64,000 bases of DNA from Thermoanaerobacterium sp. RBIITD (GCF_900205865.1 NZ_LT906662.1:558001-622000), one strand, 5' to 3'; shown: positions 9,064 through 21,234, counted from the stretch's first letter. The notes: generated from the letters alone by a model not told the origin. Translations and numbers: made by a program.

Positions 9064-9480
9064 TTAATATTTAAGAGATCTGTGTCCTAATCCCATTGCA
9101 ACTTCATTTAAATTTAACATACCAACAGCAAAAAACACACAGACGCAAAGGTGCTCACCATAAAATGCTATACCAATCTTACCACCTATATTTAATCCCA
9201 TCGCTTTATCTTTAATCTGCATTATCGCTTCATGTGTAGCACCAGCAACGGCACCTTCACCTACATGGTTATCTTCTATTACTCCTTCTCTTTTAGCAGC
9301 GACAACCGCTCTTTCTATTATCTTTGAAATAGAATTAATATATTCGCCGCCATAATCGACGGCAGCAACCTTTATGCCTTCTTTAGCAAATCTTTCTTTT
9401 AATATTACTTCATCTTCTCTCCTCGACATAGCCATTCTAACGGCCACTCTTGCAACATCAATGCTTTTTATTTCCTTCAT
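9064..9480 (-). CDS. hutP: HutP-family RNA-binding antiterminator-like protein
   Basis: A 138-residue protein matching the HutP family, which in Bacillus binds L-histidine and Mg2+ and then mRNA to allow read-through of a terminator. The family's divalent-metal and ligand region is visible: His in EDNHVGEGAVAGATHEA near residues 70-85 and the C-terminal GLGHRSLKY. Length is close to Bacillus HutP (about 148). No histidine-use genes are nearby, so the RNA target is unknown. The start is unusual: the only strong Shine-Dalgarno (AAGGAGG) is about 37 bases upstream and separated from the ATG by a GC-rich hairpin, suggesting regulated translation. Confidence 0.8.
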   Translation of the reverse strand: MKEIKSIDVARVAVRMAMSRREDEVILKERFAKEGIKVAAVDYGGEYINSISKIIERAVVAAKREGVIEDNHVGEGAVAGATHEAIMQIKDKAMGLNIGGKIGIAFYGEHLCVCVFFAVGMLNLNEVAMGLGHRSLKY

Positions 9481-9493
9481 AAAACTTCACAAA

Positions 9494-9524
9494 CCCGGAC
9501 ATTCTGTCCGGGCCATTCCTCCTT
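9494..9524 (-). promoter_or_regulatory. leader hairpin between Shine-Dalgarno and start of the HutP-family gene
   Basis: On the minus strand AAGGAGG (9518-9524) is followed by an eight-pair GC-rich stem CCCGGACA/TGTCCGGG (9494-9512, loop of three) and then the ATG at 9480. The stem may alternatively end transcription of the upstream DUF554 gene, although the following T-tract is poor. Placing a Shine-Dalgarno in front of a hairpin would fit autoregulation; that is inference. Confidence 0.5.
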
Positions 9525-9535
9525 TTTGATTAGTA

Positions 9536-10222
9536 TTAAATCATCTTTAATATAAGTTGATATATTACAGGGATAAAAATTGCGGGAAGTAAATTTCCTA
9601 CCTTAATTTTTGTGATATTAAGCATATTAATCGATATCCCTACTATTAATATGCCACCTATCGCTGACATATCTGCTATTACATTATTAGTTAATAAATT
9701 CTGTAGCAATGATGCACCAAGCGTTATTAGTCCTTGGTAAACTAAGACGCTCATCGATGACAATAATACACCAATCCCCAGCGTAGAAGCAAATATTATA
9801 GATGAGATACCATCGAGCATTGACTTCGCAAAAAGTATGCTGTGGTCACCTTGAAGCCCATCTTTTAATGCACCTACGATAGCCATTGCGCCTACACAAA
9901 ATATAAGGCTTGTTGTCACAAATCCCTCACTAATTCTATTATTGCCTGATTTTGCAAATTTTCTTTCTATCATATTCCCAAAATCGTTGAGAATATTTTC
10001 AATATCTATAGCTTCCCCAATAATACCGCCAATAACAAGGCTTATTATTACAAGCATTAAATTTTTAAATTTAAGTGCACTATCAAATCCGATTATAAGT
10101 ACACTTAATGATATAGCCTGCATAACAGTTGCTTTAAATCTTTCAGGAATTCCTATTCTTAAAAATGTACCAGTAATACCGCCTACAAAGATTGATGCCG
10201 AGTTTACAAGTGTTCCTAGCAT
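9536..10222 (-). CDS. DUF554 family membrane protein
   Basis: A 228-residue, highly hydrophobic protein with six or seven membrane segments. The N-terminal MLGTLVNSASIFVGGITGTFL, the GFDSAL and GGIIGEAIDIE segments and the C-terminal IGGILIVGISINMLNITKIKV are typical of the DUF554 (YdfK/YqgA) family, whose function is not established. It starts immediately after the glycosylase gene, with the ribosome site AGAAAGGG inside the end of that gene, so the two are co-transcribed. Confidence 0.85.
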   Translation of the reverse strand: MLGTLVNSASIFVGGITGTFLRIGIPERFKATVMQAISLSVLIIGFDSALKFKNLMLVIISLVIGGIIGEAIDIENILNDFGNMIERKFAKSGNNRISEGFVTTSLIFCVGAMAIVGALKDGLQGDHSILFAKSMLDGISSIIFASTLGIGVLLSSMSVLVYQGLITLGASLLQNLLTNNVIADMSAIGGILIVGISINMLNITKIKVGNLLPAIFIPVIYQLILKMI

Positions 10223-11134
10223 TTAATTTTCCCTTTCTCTAAACATTTCTTTCGATACGTGGTCTTTAGCATAATTAAAAAGGTATTGCTGTGCAAAGCC
10301 AGATAAATCACCAAATTTCTCCTTTGCAAAATGCTGTACATCATAATTATTAATCTTTCTTTTAAGATACAAAAATTCCACAACACGCTTTATCCAAATA
10401 TCTGCCGGAAATGCTTCATACCTTCCCATAGAATAAAGTATAACACAGTCAGCAACTTTCGGCCCTACACCCTTTATATTCATTAATAAATTCCTTACAT
10501 CATCTGTATCATATAACTGTATCTCAAAAAGATTTATTTCATCATTAAATATCTTTGATGCAGCATCAATGATATACTTTGCCCTAAAGCCACATTTGCT
10601 CTTATTCAATGTTTCCATATCTGCCATAATTATATCTTGTATTTTTGGAAATGTGTAGTATGTCTTATTTTTATATTTTATCGGATGCCCTAACGATTTA
10701 CTTAAATTTTCTATAACTTTTTTTATCTGCGGTATCCTATTGTTTTGAGATATTATAAATGAAATAAGTGTCTCCCATGTATCCTGCCTTAATATGCGTA
10801 TTCCCTCACCGTATTTAATTGCTTCCTTTAAAACCTCGTCTTGTGAGAGAACATCTTTTATTCTTCCATAGTCCCTACCTAAATCAAAATAATCGTACCA
10901 TATATCATTAAAATCAGACAATGTCGTATTATCTATTGTCAATATGTCACCATTTAATTTTACATTTATTACTCTATCAAATGCAACACCTGTATAGCTT
11001 CCATCATCTTCCTCGTTCCACCTAAAACATTGTCCACATTCAAGTGTCTCTTTGAGATTAAAATCCTTAATTCCATGTACTATAACTTTAGTGCCAAACA
11101 TCTCAACTAAATATCTCATTCTCCTCACCCACAT
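10223..11134 (-). CDS. ogg: 8-oxoguanine DNA glycosylase/AP lyase (OGG1-type)
   Basis: A 303-residue base-excision repair enzyme. The N-terminal OGG domain carries LKETLECGQCFRW (near residue 30), and the helix-hairpin-helix-GPD core carries SFIISQNNRIPQIKK near 130 and GVGPKVADCVILYSM near 225. In OGG1 the lysine of this motif is the Schiff-base nucleophile and the aspartate 19 residues later (here FPADIW) is catalytic; both are present. The start is uncertain: a GAGGAG sits inside the first codons just before the second ATG (11119), so the true protein may be 5 to 11 residues shorter. It overlaps the DUF554 transcription unit. Confidence 0.88.
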   Translation of the reverse strand: MWVRRMRYLVEMFGTKVIVHGIKDFNLKETLECGQCFRWNEEDDGSYTGVAFDRVINVKLNGDILTIDNTTLSDFNDIWYDYFDLGRDYGRIKDVLSQDEVLKEAIKYGEGIRILRQDTWETLISFIISQNNRIPQIKKVIENLSKSLGHPIKYKNKTYYTFPKIQDIIMADMETLNKSKCGFRAKYIIDAASKIFNDEINLFEIQLYDTDDVRNLLMNIKGVGPKVADCVILYSMGRYEAFPADIWIKRVVEFLYLKRKINNYDVQHFAKEKFGDLSGFAQQYLFNYAKDHVSKEMFREREN

Positions 11135-11206
11135 TAATAGGTTTATATTGTGTTTAATACATCATATTTATCTTCCTTTATAATTATTATATAATTTTTT
11201 AGAGAT

Positions 11207-11229
11207 AAAAAAAAGGCTTTACGCCTTTA
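11207..11229 (-). terminator. terminator of the nfnAB operon
   Basis: On the minus strand AAAGGC/GCCTTT form a six-pair stem with a five-base loop followed by eight T residues, just after the nfnB stop. Confidence 0.75.
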
Positions 11230-11252
11230 AAAATAATATAATTATTACAATT

Positions 11253-13468
<2,216 letters not shown>

Positions 13469-13476
<8 letters not shown>

Positions 13477-14296
13477 TTAGAACACCCTTTTCATAAATAT
13501 TTACATAAAGCGACCTGACATATATTTTTATATTTAAGACATTGAGTGATGTCATATATTCTACAACATCTTTTATTGATTTTATTACTTCGGCAAGTAC
13601 ATGATTAATCGAAACACCATAATTCATTGTAAGATCAATTTTAATCAAAATTCCTTCATCATAATTTTCAGTTATAACCTTATTAATTTTGTGAATGCTT
13701 ACAAATTTTTTAGCTTCATTTAGCACAATGCAATTTATAACATTCTCCGATATAGTGTATTTACCAAGATAGCTAAAATATGGCCTTACGACAGTTTTCT
13801 CAAACTCAATTTCTTTACGTCTAAATAATCTTAGTGGATCAATAAAATAACCCGAAAATTGTTTTTTTACTTCAAATGTCGGGACAGGTATAACATGTTT
13901 TCCTTCCTCATACCTCTTTTTTCTAGCTGTTTCGATTTCTTCAGGTGATACTATATCACTTATATATAGTCTCTCAGACACAGGCGGTAAAGAGAGCCTC
14001 TCAGCTATCTTATCTGTCATTTTATCTGATGTTCCAATAATCATTATCTTATCAGGCTTAAGCTCTTCAATGGATTTTCTTACTTCTTTAACGTGTTCTG
14101 GGTCCATAAAAATAGCTCTTCTTATAGCAGATAATTTAGTCCTTTCCCTTTTTGCAGAAAAGCCAGAAACAATCCTGTTTTCACATATTAAAAGTCCATC
14201 ATCGATGATGTACTTTATACCATATTTACCCGCCACATATGACGCATGATAACTTTTGCCACTGCCGCTTTCACCTACAAAAGAATATACCTTCAA
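13469..14296 (-). CDS. P-loop ATPase fused to an Asp23/Gls24-like domain
   Basis: 275 residues with two visible parts. Residues 1-150 form a P-loop domain with Walker A GESGSGKS at 8-15 and hydrophobic strand KIMIIGTSDK near 105. Residues 180-270 resemble an Asp23/Gls24 (DUF322) domain: GKYTISENVI, then a strand-rich stretch and MNYGVSINHVLAEVIKSI followed by DVVEYMT. In free-standing Asp23 proteins this domain is associated with the cell envelope and stress; the function of the fusion is not known to me. It leads the operon with nfnA and nfnB and has a good promoter. The domain assignment comes from reading and the link to redox metabolism is only by context. Confidence 0.6.
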
Positions 14297-14341
14297 TTAG
14301 TACCCTCCAAGAGATTTAATAAATAAATACCTATATTATTA

Positions 14342-14369
14342 ATTATACGGTATTTTTGAGAAGTTTCAA
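14342..14369 (-). promoter_or_regulatory. sigma-A promoter of the P-loop/Asp23-nfnAB operon
   Basis: Minus strand TTGAAA (14364-14369), 16-base spacer, TATAAT (14342-14347), about 46 bases upstream of the ATG. Confidence 0.6.
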
Positions 14370-14420
14370 TAAAGAATTCAACAGAAAATATATTATAATA
14401 AATCATTTAAATATTGTAAC

Positions 14421-14793
14421 TTAGATAAAATCATTATAGTTTAAAGGAATTCTAAACAGCATATTTAATGCTATTGCTGTACCAAGTAATTCGGCTGTAG
14501 CAGTCGAAATTGCAGTAAGGACTGCAGATATCAATATGGACTTCGCTAGCAAATGGTTTTATATATATCGCTGTTGCTTCAGACAAACAGTATCCTGTTG
14601 CAATGCCAAGGCGTGCCGCATTTTGCTGCAGGATAATTAACATTATAGTAGACAGCGTTATAACCCATAAAAGTTTATATCCGTATAGTGAACCCGCTGA
14701 TACATTTGTTGCCAAATTTCCTGGAACAATAAATCCAACACTAACTAAAATACCTGGTCCAACATATTTCATAAAATTTATGACTGGTGCCAC
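14421..14793 (-). pseudogene. mntH: remnant of an Nramp-family (MntH) metal transporter
   Basis: The first 90 codons match the start of Mn2+/H+ Nramp transporters (YVGPGILVSVGFI, NLATNVSAGSLYGYKLLWVI, NAARLGIATGYCLSEA). Near 14541-14552 the reading frame breaks: the homologous continuation (AKSILISAVLTAISTATAEL then LGTAIALNMLF) is in another frame and stops at 14421. Only about 130 of some 420 residues survive. In addition the first-helix motif DPGN, whose Asp binds the metal, reads VPGN. Truncation, frameshift and loss of the ligand together make a functional transporter very unlikely. Confidence 0.8.
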
Positions 14794-14911
14794 ATTACAG
14801 TCTTCTTCTAAAAATTTTTAATATTTTTAATAATTTTCCCAATTTTAGCCTACTGTTGCGCTAACAATACATAGATATTCACTAATATTAAATATTTTTA
14901 ATGAATTAAAA

Positions 14912-14954
14912 TAAAAACCTAACATCAAAAAAAATATTTCCTTGATGTAAGGTT
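14912..14954 (-). terminator. orphan terminator after an unidentified gene fragment
   Basis: Minus strand: AACCTTACATCAA pairs with TTGATGTTAGGTT (one mismatch) around a 13-base loop, followed by five T. It sits 18 bases after the stop of the fragment at 14973. Confidence 0.55.
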
Positions 14955-14972
14955 CATTCTAAATTGTACTCT

Positions 14973-15110
14973 TTACGTAAATGAGCCACCGTTATCACCT
15001 ATACCATTTTTTATACTTTCTGCCATGGACATCGGAACTACCAGATCTTTATCAACTATTGGTGCTATTATTTTATCAACATCCCCGGTGCCAATGAAGG
15101 ATTTTGTGGC
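14973..15110 (-). pseudogene. 3' fragment of an unidentified gene
   Basis: An open stretch without a proper start reads ATKSFIGTGDVDKIIAPIVD then KDLVVPMSMAESIKNGIGDN, ending at TAA in 14973-14975. It reads like real protein sequence and has a terminator behind it, but the 5' part has been replaced by the terminator of the thl operon. I do not recognise the family. It neighbours the Nramp remnant, so this 0.9 kb looks like an eroding region. Confidence 0.35.
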
Positions 15111-15111
15111 A

Positions 15112-15151
15112 TAAAAAAAGCCACATATGTATCATTATGTTACATATGTGG
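15112..15151 (-). terminator. terminator of the butyryl-CoA operon
   Basis: CCACATATGTA (15121-15131) and TACATATGTGG (15141-15151) form a perfect 11-pair stem with nine-base loop. On the minus strand it is followed by seven T residues. It lies about 90 bases after the thl stop. Confidence 0.8.
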
Positions 15152-15241
15152 TTCATATTGTTACACACATCAATTATAAACTTAATAATGAAGGTATTTT
15201 TTATAGGTGCTTTGTGTCTTTTTGTTACAGAGTAGAAAGAT

Positions 15242-16420
15242 TTACCTCTCAACAACCATAGCTATACCCATACCGCCGCCTATGCATAATGTTGCAAGTC
15301 CTATGTGGGAGTTTCTCTTTTGCATTTCATAAAGGAGTGTTACTAAAATCCTGCATCCGCTGGCGCCAATTGGATGTCCAAGTGCAATAGCTCCGCCATT
15401 TACATTTACTTTATCCATATTGAATTTTAGCTCTTTGCAAACCGCTACAGCTTGTGCAGCAAAAGCCTCATTTGCTTCAATTAGATCTAAGTCATCAACC
15501 GTTAAATCAACCTTCTCCAAGGCTTTTCTTGTGGCGTATATAGGACCTAACCCCATAACACTTGGATCAACACCTGCATAACCATATGATTTAATAGTCG
15601 CAAGAGGTTTTATTCCTAGTTCTAAAGCCTTCTCTTTCGACATCACAACAACTGCTGCCGCAGCATCATTGATACCAGACGCATTACCTGCTGTTACTGT
15701 GCCATCTTTTTTAAACGCTGGTTTTAATTTTGCAAGTGCTTCCATTGTTGTATTGGGCCTTACATGCTCATCAACCTTAAATTCTATTGGATCTCCCTTT
15801 TTCTGAGGTATCATAACAGGTACAATTTCATCTTCAAATCTTCCTGAAGATATAGCTTCTGCTGCAAGTTTCTGACTTCTTAAGGCTAATTCATCCTGCT
15901 CTTCCCTTGTAATGCCAAACTTCTCAGCGACATTTTCAGCTGTAATACCCATATGATATTGATTAAATACATCTGTTAATCCATCATACACCATTTCATC
16001 GACAAGCTGCCCATTATTCATCCTGTAACCAAAGCGTGCATCATTTAATACATATGGTGCTCTTGACATACTTTCCATACCACCTGCAACAACTATATCT
16101 GCGTCACCTGTCATGATAGATTGCGCTGCTAATGTTACAGCCCTAAGTCCTGATCCACATACCATATTTATAGTCATTGCCGGTACATCTACTGGAATAC
16201 CTGCTTTTAATTCAGCTTGTCTTGCAGGATTTTGCCCAAGACCTGCTTGCAAAACATTTCCCATTATTACTTCATTTACTTCTTCAGGCTTTATGTTCGC
16301 TCTTTTTAATGCTTCTTTTATAACAATGGCGCCTAAATCTACAGCTGGCACGGTTAAAAGAGTACCACCAAATTTTCCTATAGCTGTTCTTACTGCACTT
16401 GCAATAACTACTTCTTTCAT
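15242..16420 (-). CDS. thl: acetyl-CoA acetyltransferase (thiolase)
   Basis: A 392-residue thiolase that condenses two acetyl-CoA to acetoacetyl-CoA, the first step toward butyryl-CoA. The acylated Cys88 sits in [11 protein letters not shown], the active-site histidine in [14 protein letters not shown] near 350, and the second catalytic Cys in CIGGGMGIA near the C-terminus. Length fits the biosynthetic thiolase family. It is the last gene of the crt-bcd-etfB-etfA-hbd-thl operon and lies 22 bases after hbd with its own AGGAGG site. Confidence 0.96.
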   Translation of the reverse strand: MKEVVIASAVRTAIGKFGGTLLTVPAVDLGAIVIKEALKRANIKPEEVNEVIMGNVLQAGLGQNPARQAELKAGIPVDVPAMTINMVCGSGLRAVTLAAQSIMTGDADIVVAGGMESMSRAPYVLNDARFGYRMNNGQLVDEMVYDGLTDVFNQYHMGITAENVAEKFGITREEQDELALRSQKLAAEAISSGRFEDEIVPVMIPQKKGDPIEFKVDEHVRPNTTMEALAKLKPAFKKDGTVTAGNASGINDAAAAVVVMSKEKALELGIKPLATIKSYGYAGVDPSVMGLGPIYATRKALEKVDLTVDDLDLIEANEAFAAQAVAVCKELKFNMDKVNVNGGAIALGHPIGASGCRILVTLLYEMQKRNSHIGLATLCIGGGMGIAMVVER

Positions 16421-16442
16421 ATATATCCTCCTTTATATTGGT

Positions 16443-17288
16443 TTATTTATATTCAAAGAATCCTTTCCCAGATTTTCTACCAAGCAAACCGCCTCTTACC
16501 ATCTTTTTTAGAAGTGGATGTGGTCTGTATTTTGAATCACCATATTCTGTATAGAGCACATTCATTATAGCAAGTACTACATCATTTCCTATAAGGTCTG
16601 ATAATGCAAGTGGTCCGATTGGATGATTTGCACCGAGTTTCATGGCTTCATCTATATCTTCAGCAGTTGCAACACCATCTGCAAGTACACCTATGGCCTC
16701 ATTAATCATTGGTATTAATATCCTATTTACAACAAATCCAGGAGCTTCATTTACTTGTACGGGTGTTTTCCCAACTTTTAATGCTAATTCTCTTACAATA
16801 TTAAAAGTCTGGTCTGATGTTTTTAGTCCTCTTATAACTTCAACAAGTTTCATTACTGGGACAGGATTAAAGAAATGCATACCGATAACTTTTTCAGGTC
16901 TTCCAGTTACACTTGCTATTTCCGTTATAGAAAGCGATGATGTATTAGAAGCGAGAATAGTTTCTGCCTTGCAAAGTCCATCAAGTTCCTTAAATACCTG
17001 TTTTTTTATTTCCATATCTTCAATTGCTGCTTCAACAACTAAGTCTGCATCTTTTGCATCCTCTAAGTTGACAGTTCCATGAATTTTGCTCAAAACTTCA
17101 TTTTTCGTGTCTTCAGTCATTTTTCCTTTTTCGACACTTCTTTGAAGATTTTTGTTAATTATTCCAAGGCCTCTTTCAACAAATTTCATGTCGATGTCTC
17201 TTAATATAACCTCAAAACCGTTTTGTGCAAAAGTCTGAGCGATACCCGAGCCCATTGTACCAGCACCTATTACACAGATTTTTTGCAT
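16443..17288 (-). CDS. hbd: 3-hydroxybutyryl-CoA dehydrogenase
   Basis: 281 residues; reduces acetoacetyl-CoA to 3-hydroxybutyryl-CoA with NAD(P)H. The N-terminal Rossmann motif is [13 protein letters not shown] at about residues 5-17. The catalytic histidine lies in [17 protein letters not shown] and the C-terminal dimerisation domain has [10 protein letters not shown] and [13 protein letters not shown]. The start at 17288 was chosen because AAAGGAG lies seven bases upstream and the Rossmann strand begins at once; the open frame runs 36 bases further. It lies between etfA and thl. Confidence 0.95.
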   Translation of the reverse strand: MQKICVIGAGTMGSGIAQTFAQNGFEVILRDIDMKFVERGLGIINKNLQRSVEKGKMTEDTKNEVLSKIHGTVNLEDAKDADLVVEAAIEDMEIKKQVFKELDGLCKAETILASNTSSLSITEIASVTGRPEKVIGMHFFNPVPVMKLVEVIRGLKTSDQTFNIVRELALKVGKTPVQVNEAPGFVVNRILIPMINEAIGVLADGVATAEDIDEAMKLGANHPIGPLALSDLIGNDVVLAIMNVLYTEYGDSKYRPHPLLKKMVRGGLLGRKSGKGFFEYK

Positions 17289-17343
17289 AATAACACTCCT
17301 TTTTAAATAAAATTTTATGGTCACCTGTCAAATGATCAAGTGC

Positions 17344-18339
17344 CTACGCAGATACTTTTTTAAGTTCTTCAATCAAAGCTGGTATTACCTTAAATAAATC
17401 TCCAACTATACCGTAATCAGCAACTTTGAAAATCGGCGCGTCGGGATTTTTATTTATTGCAACAATAGTACCTGAATTGCTCATACCTGCTAGATGCTGT
17501 ATTGCACCGCTGATACCACAGGCAATGTATAATTTTGGTCTTACTGTTTTTCCTGTCTGTCCAACCTGGTGGTCTGATGAAATCCATCCGGCATCGACCG
17601 TTGCACGAGATGCCCCAACAACACCTCCAAGTACATCTGCAAGCTCTTTTATAAGTTTAAAACCTTCAGCATTTCCAACACCACGTCCTCCAGAAACTAT
17701 AATGTCCGCTTCCTCAAGATTTACTTTGCTCTTAGCTTCTTTTACGATATTTAGTATTTTAGTCCTTATATCAGTTTCTTTAATGTCCGTCTCATAATTT
17801 ATGACTTGACCTTTTCTTGATTCATCTTTTACAGATTTCTTCATGACTCCAGGCCTTACTGTTGACATCTGTGGCCTTCTATCAGGACATTTAATTGTTG
17901 CCATTAGGTTGCCACCAAACGCCGGCCTTGTCTGTAGTAATAATCCATTTTCATCAATGTCAAGTCCAGTACAATCTGCCGTAAGTCCTGTCATAAGTTT
18001 TGACGCAATTCTAGGTGCAAGGTCACGACCTATATATGTTGCACCGTAGAGTATTACTTCAGGTTTATATTCATTTGCAAGGTCAGCGATAACTTTAGCA
18101 TATCCTTCTGTCGTATAATTCAAAAGAAGTGGATTGTCTACAACATATACTAAGTCTGCACCGTAGCTGATAAGCTCTTTTGCAAGGCTTCCTATATTGT
18201 ATCCTAAGAGAACAGCTCCAACATTCACACCTTTCTTATCTGCGAGCTTTCTCGCTTCACCGAGAATCTCGAGAGCAACATTCATAATCATGCCGTCTCT
18301 TTGTTCGGCGAAAACCCATATATCTTTATAATCACTCAT
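17344..18339 (-). CDS. etfA: electron transfer flavoprotein alpha subunit
   Basis: 331 residues. The C-terminal FAD domain is clear: [20 protein letters not shown] near 210, then [20 protein letters not shown] and [18 protein letters not shown] near 265-300. With EtfB and the acyl-CoA dehydrogenase encoded upstream it forms the Bcd-Etf complex, which in clostridia reduces crotonyl-CoA and ferredoxin together at the expense of NADH. It is 12 bases downstream of etfB in the same operon. Confidence 0.95.
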   Translation of the reverse strand: MSDYKDIWVFAEQRDGMIMNVALEILGEARKLADKKGVNVGAVLLGYNIGSLAKELISYGADLVYVVDNPLLLNYTTEGYAKVIADLANEYKPEVILYGATYIGRDLAPRIASKLMTGLTADCTGLDIDENGLLLQTRPAFGGNLMATIKCPDRRPQMSTVRPGVMKKSVKDESRKGQVINYETDIKETDIRTKILNIVKEAKSKVNLEEADIIVSGGRGVGNAEGFKLIKELADVLGGVVGASRATVDAGWISSDHQVGQTGKTVRPKLYIACGISGAIQHLAGMSNSGTIVAINKNPDAPIFKVADYGIVGDLFKVIPALIEELKKVSA

Positions 18340-18351
18340 TTGCCGCGCCTC

Positions 18352-19134
18352 CTATATTACATGTCTCTTATTTAATCTATCAACAAGGTTTTGAACTGCT
18401 TCTTTAACATTTCCAGTAAATATTTCTCCAGTCCTCTCAGTGTTTGGCGTTGATGTAGCTACAACCTTTGTTGGTGAGCCCTTTAGACCAAGCTCATTTT
18501 TATCAACATCGAGGTCATCTGCCGTTATCGTCTTAACTTCTTTTTTTCCGTATGCATTGAATATACCTTTAATAGATGGATATCTTGGTACATTAAGTTC
18601 TTTTATAGCAGTTAGAAGAACAGGTGTATTTACTTTTATTTCTTCATATCCATCTTCAAGAGCTCTTTCAACTTTAAGTCCATCATCCTCGACTTCTACT
18701 TTCCTAACATATGTCACCTGTGGTATATTTAACTGTTCTGCTATTTGCGGTCCAACTTGTGCCGTATCCCCATCTATTGCCTGTCTTCCACAAAAAACAA
18801 TGTCATATTCAAACTTTTCTATAGCCTTTGAAAGTGCTTTAGCTGTTGCATAAGTATCTGCACCGGCAAAAGCTCTATCTGTTAAAAGATATGCTTCATC
18901 AGCACCCATTGCAAGTGCCTCTCTTAAAGCAACTTCGGCCTGCGGTGGTCCCATAGATATTACAGTAACCTTTCCACCATTTTTTTCTCTCAATCTAATG
19001 GCTTCTTCTAAAGCATTTTTATCATCAGGATTTATTATGCTTGGAACACCTTCACGTACAAGTGTTTTTGTAACAGGATCAATTCTTACTTCGTTTGTAT
19101 CCGGAACCTGCTTAACAAGTACAAGTATATTCAT
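18352..19134 (-). CDS. etfB: electron transfer flavoprotein beta subunit
   Basis: 260 residues. The N-terminus MNILVLVKQVPDTNEVRID, the DKNALEEAIRLREKNGG block and GRQAIDGDTAQVGPQIAEQL near 125 are standard EtfB sequences. In bifurcating Etf the beta subunit carries the NADH-reactive flavin. It lies between bcd and etfA, the usual order for butyryl-CoA operons. Confidence 0.95.
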   Translation of the reverse strand: MNILVLVKQVPDTNEVRIDPVTKTLVREGVPSIINPDDKNALEEAIRLREKNGGKVTVISMGPPQAEVALREALAMGADEAYLLTDRAFAGADTYATAKALSKAIEKFEYDIVFCGRQAIDGDTAQVGPQIAEQLNIPQVTYVRKVEVEDDGLKVERALEDGYEEIKVNTPVLLTAIKELNVPRYPSIKGIFNAYGKKEVKTITADDLDVDKNELGLKGSPTKVVATSTPNTERTGEIFTGNVKEAVQNLVDRLNKRHVI

Positions 19135-19147
19135 AAGTATGACCTCC

Positions 19148-20290
19148 TTACATTTTCAATAGGTTACCGGAAATAACCATTTTTTGAACTTCCGATGTAC
19201 CTTCGTAAATTTCTGTAATCTTTGCATCTCTCATAAATCTTTCTACTGGATAGTCCTTAGTAAATCCGTAACCACCAAATATCTGCACTGTCTTTGTCGC
19301 AACAAACATTGCCGTCTCCGATGCATAAAGTTTTGCCATAGCTGCTTCCATTGTATATGGGAGACCTGTCTGTTTTCTCCATGCTGCATTGTACACAAGC
19401 CATCTTGCAGCATTTATACGAGTAGCCATGTCTGCTATATACCATTGTATACCTTGGAATTTCCCTATTGGTCTTCCAAACTGCTGTCTTTCTTTTGCAT
19501 ATTTTATTTCTTCATCAAGTGAAGCCTGTGCTATGCCAAGTGCCTGTGCAGCTATTCCTATTCTTCCTCCATCAAGTGTAGCCATTGCGATTTTAAAACC
19601 TTGTCCTTCTTTGCCAAGGAGGTTTTCCTTTGGAACTATGCAGTCTTCAAAAACAAGTTCTGCTGTTGATGATGCTCTAATACCCATCTTTTCTTCAATT
19701 TTGCCAATGCTAAAGCCAAGGAAATCTTTCTCAACTATAAATGCACTTATGCCTCTTGTTCCTTTAGATTTATCTGTCATGGCAAAAATTATATATATAT
19801 CAGCTTTTCCTCCATTTGTTATAAATATCTTTGATCCGTTAAGTACATAATGGTCACCATCAAGAACCGCTGTTGTTTGTTGTCCCGATGCATCTGTACC
19901 TGCATTAGGTTCTGTAAGACCGAAGGCACCAAGTTTTTCACCCTTTGCAAGTGGAACTAAATATTTTCTCTTCTGTTCTTCAGTACCCCATTGATATATA
20001 GGGAAACTTCCAAGTGAAGTATGTGCTGAAAGAATTACGCCGGTTGTTGCACATGCCCTTGATAATTCTTCAACTGCAATAATATAGCTCAAGTAATCTC
20101 CGCCTGCACCACCGTATTCCTCAGGATATGGGATACCCATCATATCATTTTGAGCCATCTTTTTTACTGTATCCCATGGAAATTCTTCTGTAATATCTAT
20201 TTCTTTAGCTTTTGGAGCAACTTCTTTTTCAGCAAATTCGCGTACTACTTTTCTGACCATCTCTTGCTCCTTTGTCAATGAAAAATCCAT
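19148..20290 (-). CDS. bcd: butyryl-CoA dehydrogenase
   Basis: 380 residues, FAD-dependent short-chain acyl-CoA dehydrogenase that converts crotonyl-CoA to butyryl-CoA with the Etf complex. The FAD-contact segment [17 protein letters not shown] is near 125, [19 protein letters not shown] near 155, and the catalytic glutamate is in [15 protein letters not shown] near residue 365. It lies second in the operon, 44 bases after crt, and leads directly into etfB and etfA. Confidence 0.95.
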   Translation of the reverse strand: MDFSLTKEQEMVRKVVREFAEKEVAPKAKEIDITEEFPWDTVKKMAQNDMMGIPYPEEYGGAGGDYLSYIIAVEELSRACATTGVILSAHTSLGSFPIYQWGTEEQKRKYLVPLAKGEKLGAFGLTEPNAGTDASGQQTTAVLDGDHYVLNGSKIFITNGGKADIYIIFAMTDKSKGTRGISAFIVEKDFLGFSIGKIEEKMGIRASSTAELVFEDCIVPKENLLGKEGQGFKIAMATLDGGRIGIAAQALGIAQASLDEEIKYAKERQQFGRPIGKFQGIQWYIADMATRINAARWLVYNAAWRKQTGLPYTMEAAMAKLYASETAMFVATKTVQIFGGYGFTKDYPVERFMRDAKITEIYEGTSEVQKMVISGNLLKM

Positions 20291-20334
20291 AAAATTGCCT
20301 CCTTATTGATATTTTAATAGCAAACAATTATGCT

Positions 20335-21117
20335 TTATTTGCCTTCAAATTTTGGTGTTCTCTTCTCAAGAAATGCACCCATTCCTTCTTTTTGGTCATT
20401 TGTCGAGAAACATAATGCAAAAGCATCTGCTTCAATTGTGTTTCCTGTATCAATATCTGTTTCAATACCTTTGTTTATAGCTTCTTTTGCAAGTTTTATT
20501 GCTAATTGTCCTTTAGACATAATTTTTTGTGCAATCTTCTTTGCTTCATTAATAAGCTCTGATTGTTCAACCACTTTTGATACAAGCCCTATATTATAAG
20601 CTTCTTCTGCGTTAATCATATCACCGGTAAAAATAAGTTCCTTTGCTTTTGATGTGCCTACAAGACGTGGAAGCCTTTGAGTACCTGAAAAACCAGGTAT
20701 TATTCCAAGACCAACCTCAGGTTGACCAAATTTGGCATTCTTACTTGCAATTCGTATATCACATGCCATAGATAGCTCGCACCCACCACCGAGAGCAAAT
20801 CCATTAACAGCCGCAATAACTGGCTTACTAAGTAATTCTATTTCTCTAAACACATGTTGTCCAAATTCAGAGAATTTTTTAGCTTCAACTGGCGTCATTT
20901 TACTCATTTCAGCGATATCAGCACCAGCTACAAAAGCCTTTTCACCACCGCCTGTTATTATGACAGCCTTTATTTCTTCATCATTTCTTGCTGAATTCAA
21001 TAGACATTCAAGCTCTTTTAATGTCTCATAGTTCAAGGCATTTAAAGCCTTTGGGCGCTCTATCGTAATTAAAGCAATGCCATCTTCTTTTTTTAATGAA
21101 ACATTCTTATAATCCAT
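20335..21117 (-). CDS. crt: 3-hydroxybutyryl-CoA dehydratase (crotonase)
   Basis: 260 residues; dehydrates 3-hydroxybutyryl-CoA to crotonyl-CoA. The oxyanion-hole regions AFVAGADIAEM near 62 and GFALGGGCELSMACDIRIA near 105, and the catalytic glutamates in GCELS and PEVGLGIIPGFSGTQRL near 135, are intact. It is the first gene of the butyryl-CoA operon. Upstream lie a promoter with a perfect -10 and a Rex operator just downstream of it, so expression should rise when NADH is high. Confidence 0.95.
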   Translation of the reverse strand: MDYKNVSLKKEDGIALITIERPKALNALNYETLKELECLLNSARNDEEIKAVIITGGGEKAFVAGADIAEMSKMTPVEAKKFSEFGQHVFREIELLSKPVIAAVNGFALGGGCELSMACDIRIASKNAKFGQPEVGLGIIPGFSGTQRLPRLVGTSKAKELIFTGDMINAEEAYNIGLVSKVVEQSELINEAKKIAQKIMSKGQLAIKLAKEAINKGIETDIDTGNTIEADAFALCFSTNDQKEGMGAFLEKRTPKFEGK

Positions 21118-21216
21118 AAATATCCTCCTTTACATCTTTTTATTTAAATCTGCTCATAAGAATAATATGCAAAAAACGTGCCAGCTTGAAATGATGAATT
21201 GAAGTAAACGCTATAT

Positions 21217-21234
21217 TTGTTATACATTTAACAA
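21217..21234. promoter_or_regulatory. Rex operator upstream of crt
   Basis: TTGTTA-TACATT-TAACAA is an exact 18-bp inverted repeat of the clostridial Rex consensus (TTGTTA N6 TAACAA). It starts 11 bases past the -10 of the crt promoter, over the transcribed start region, so bound Rex would block initiation or promoter clearance. Confidence 0.85.
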
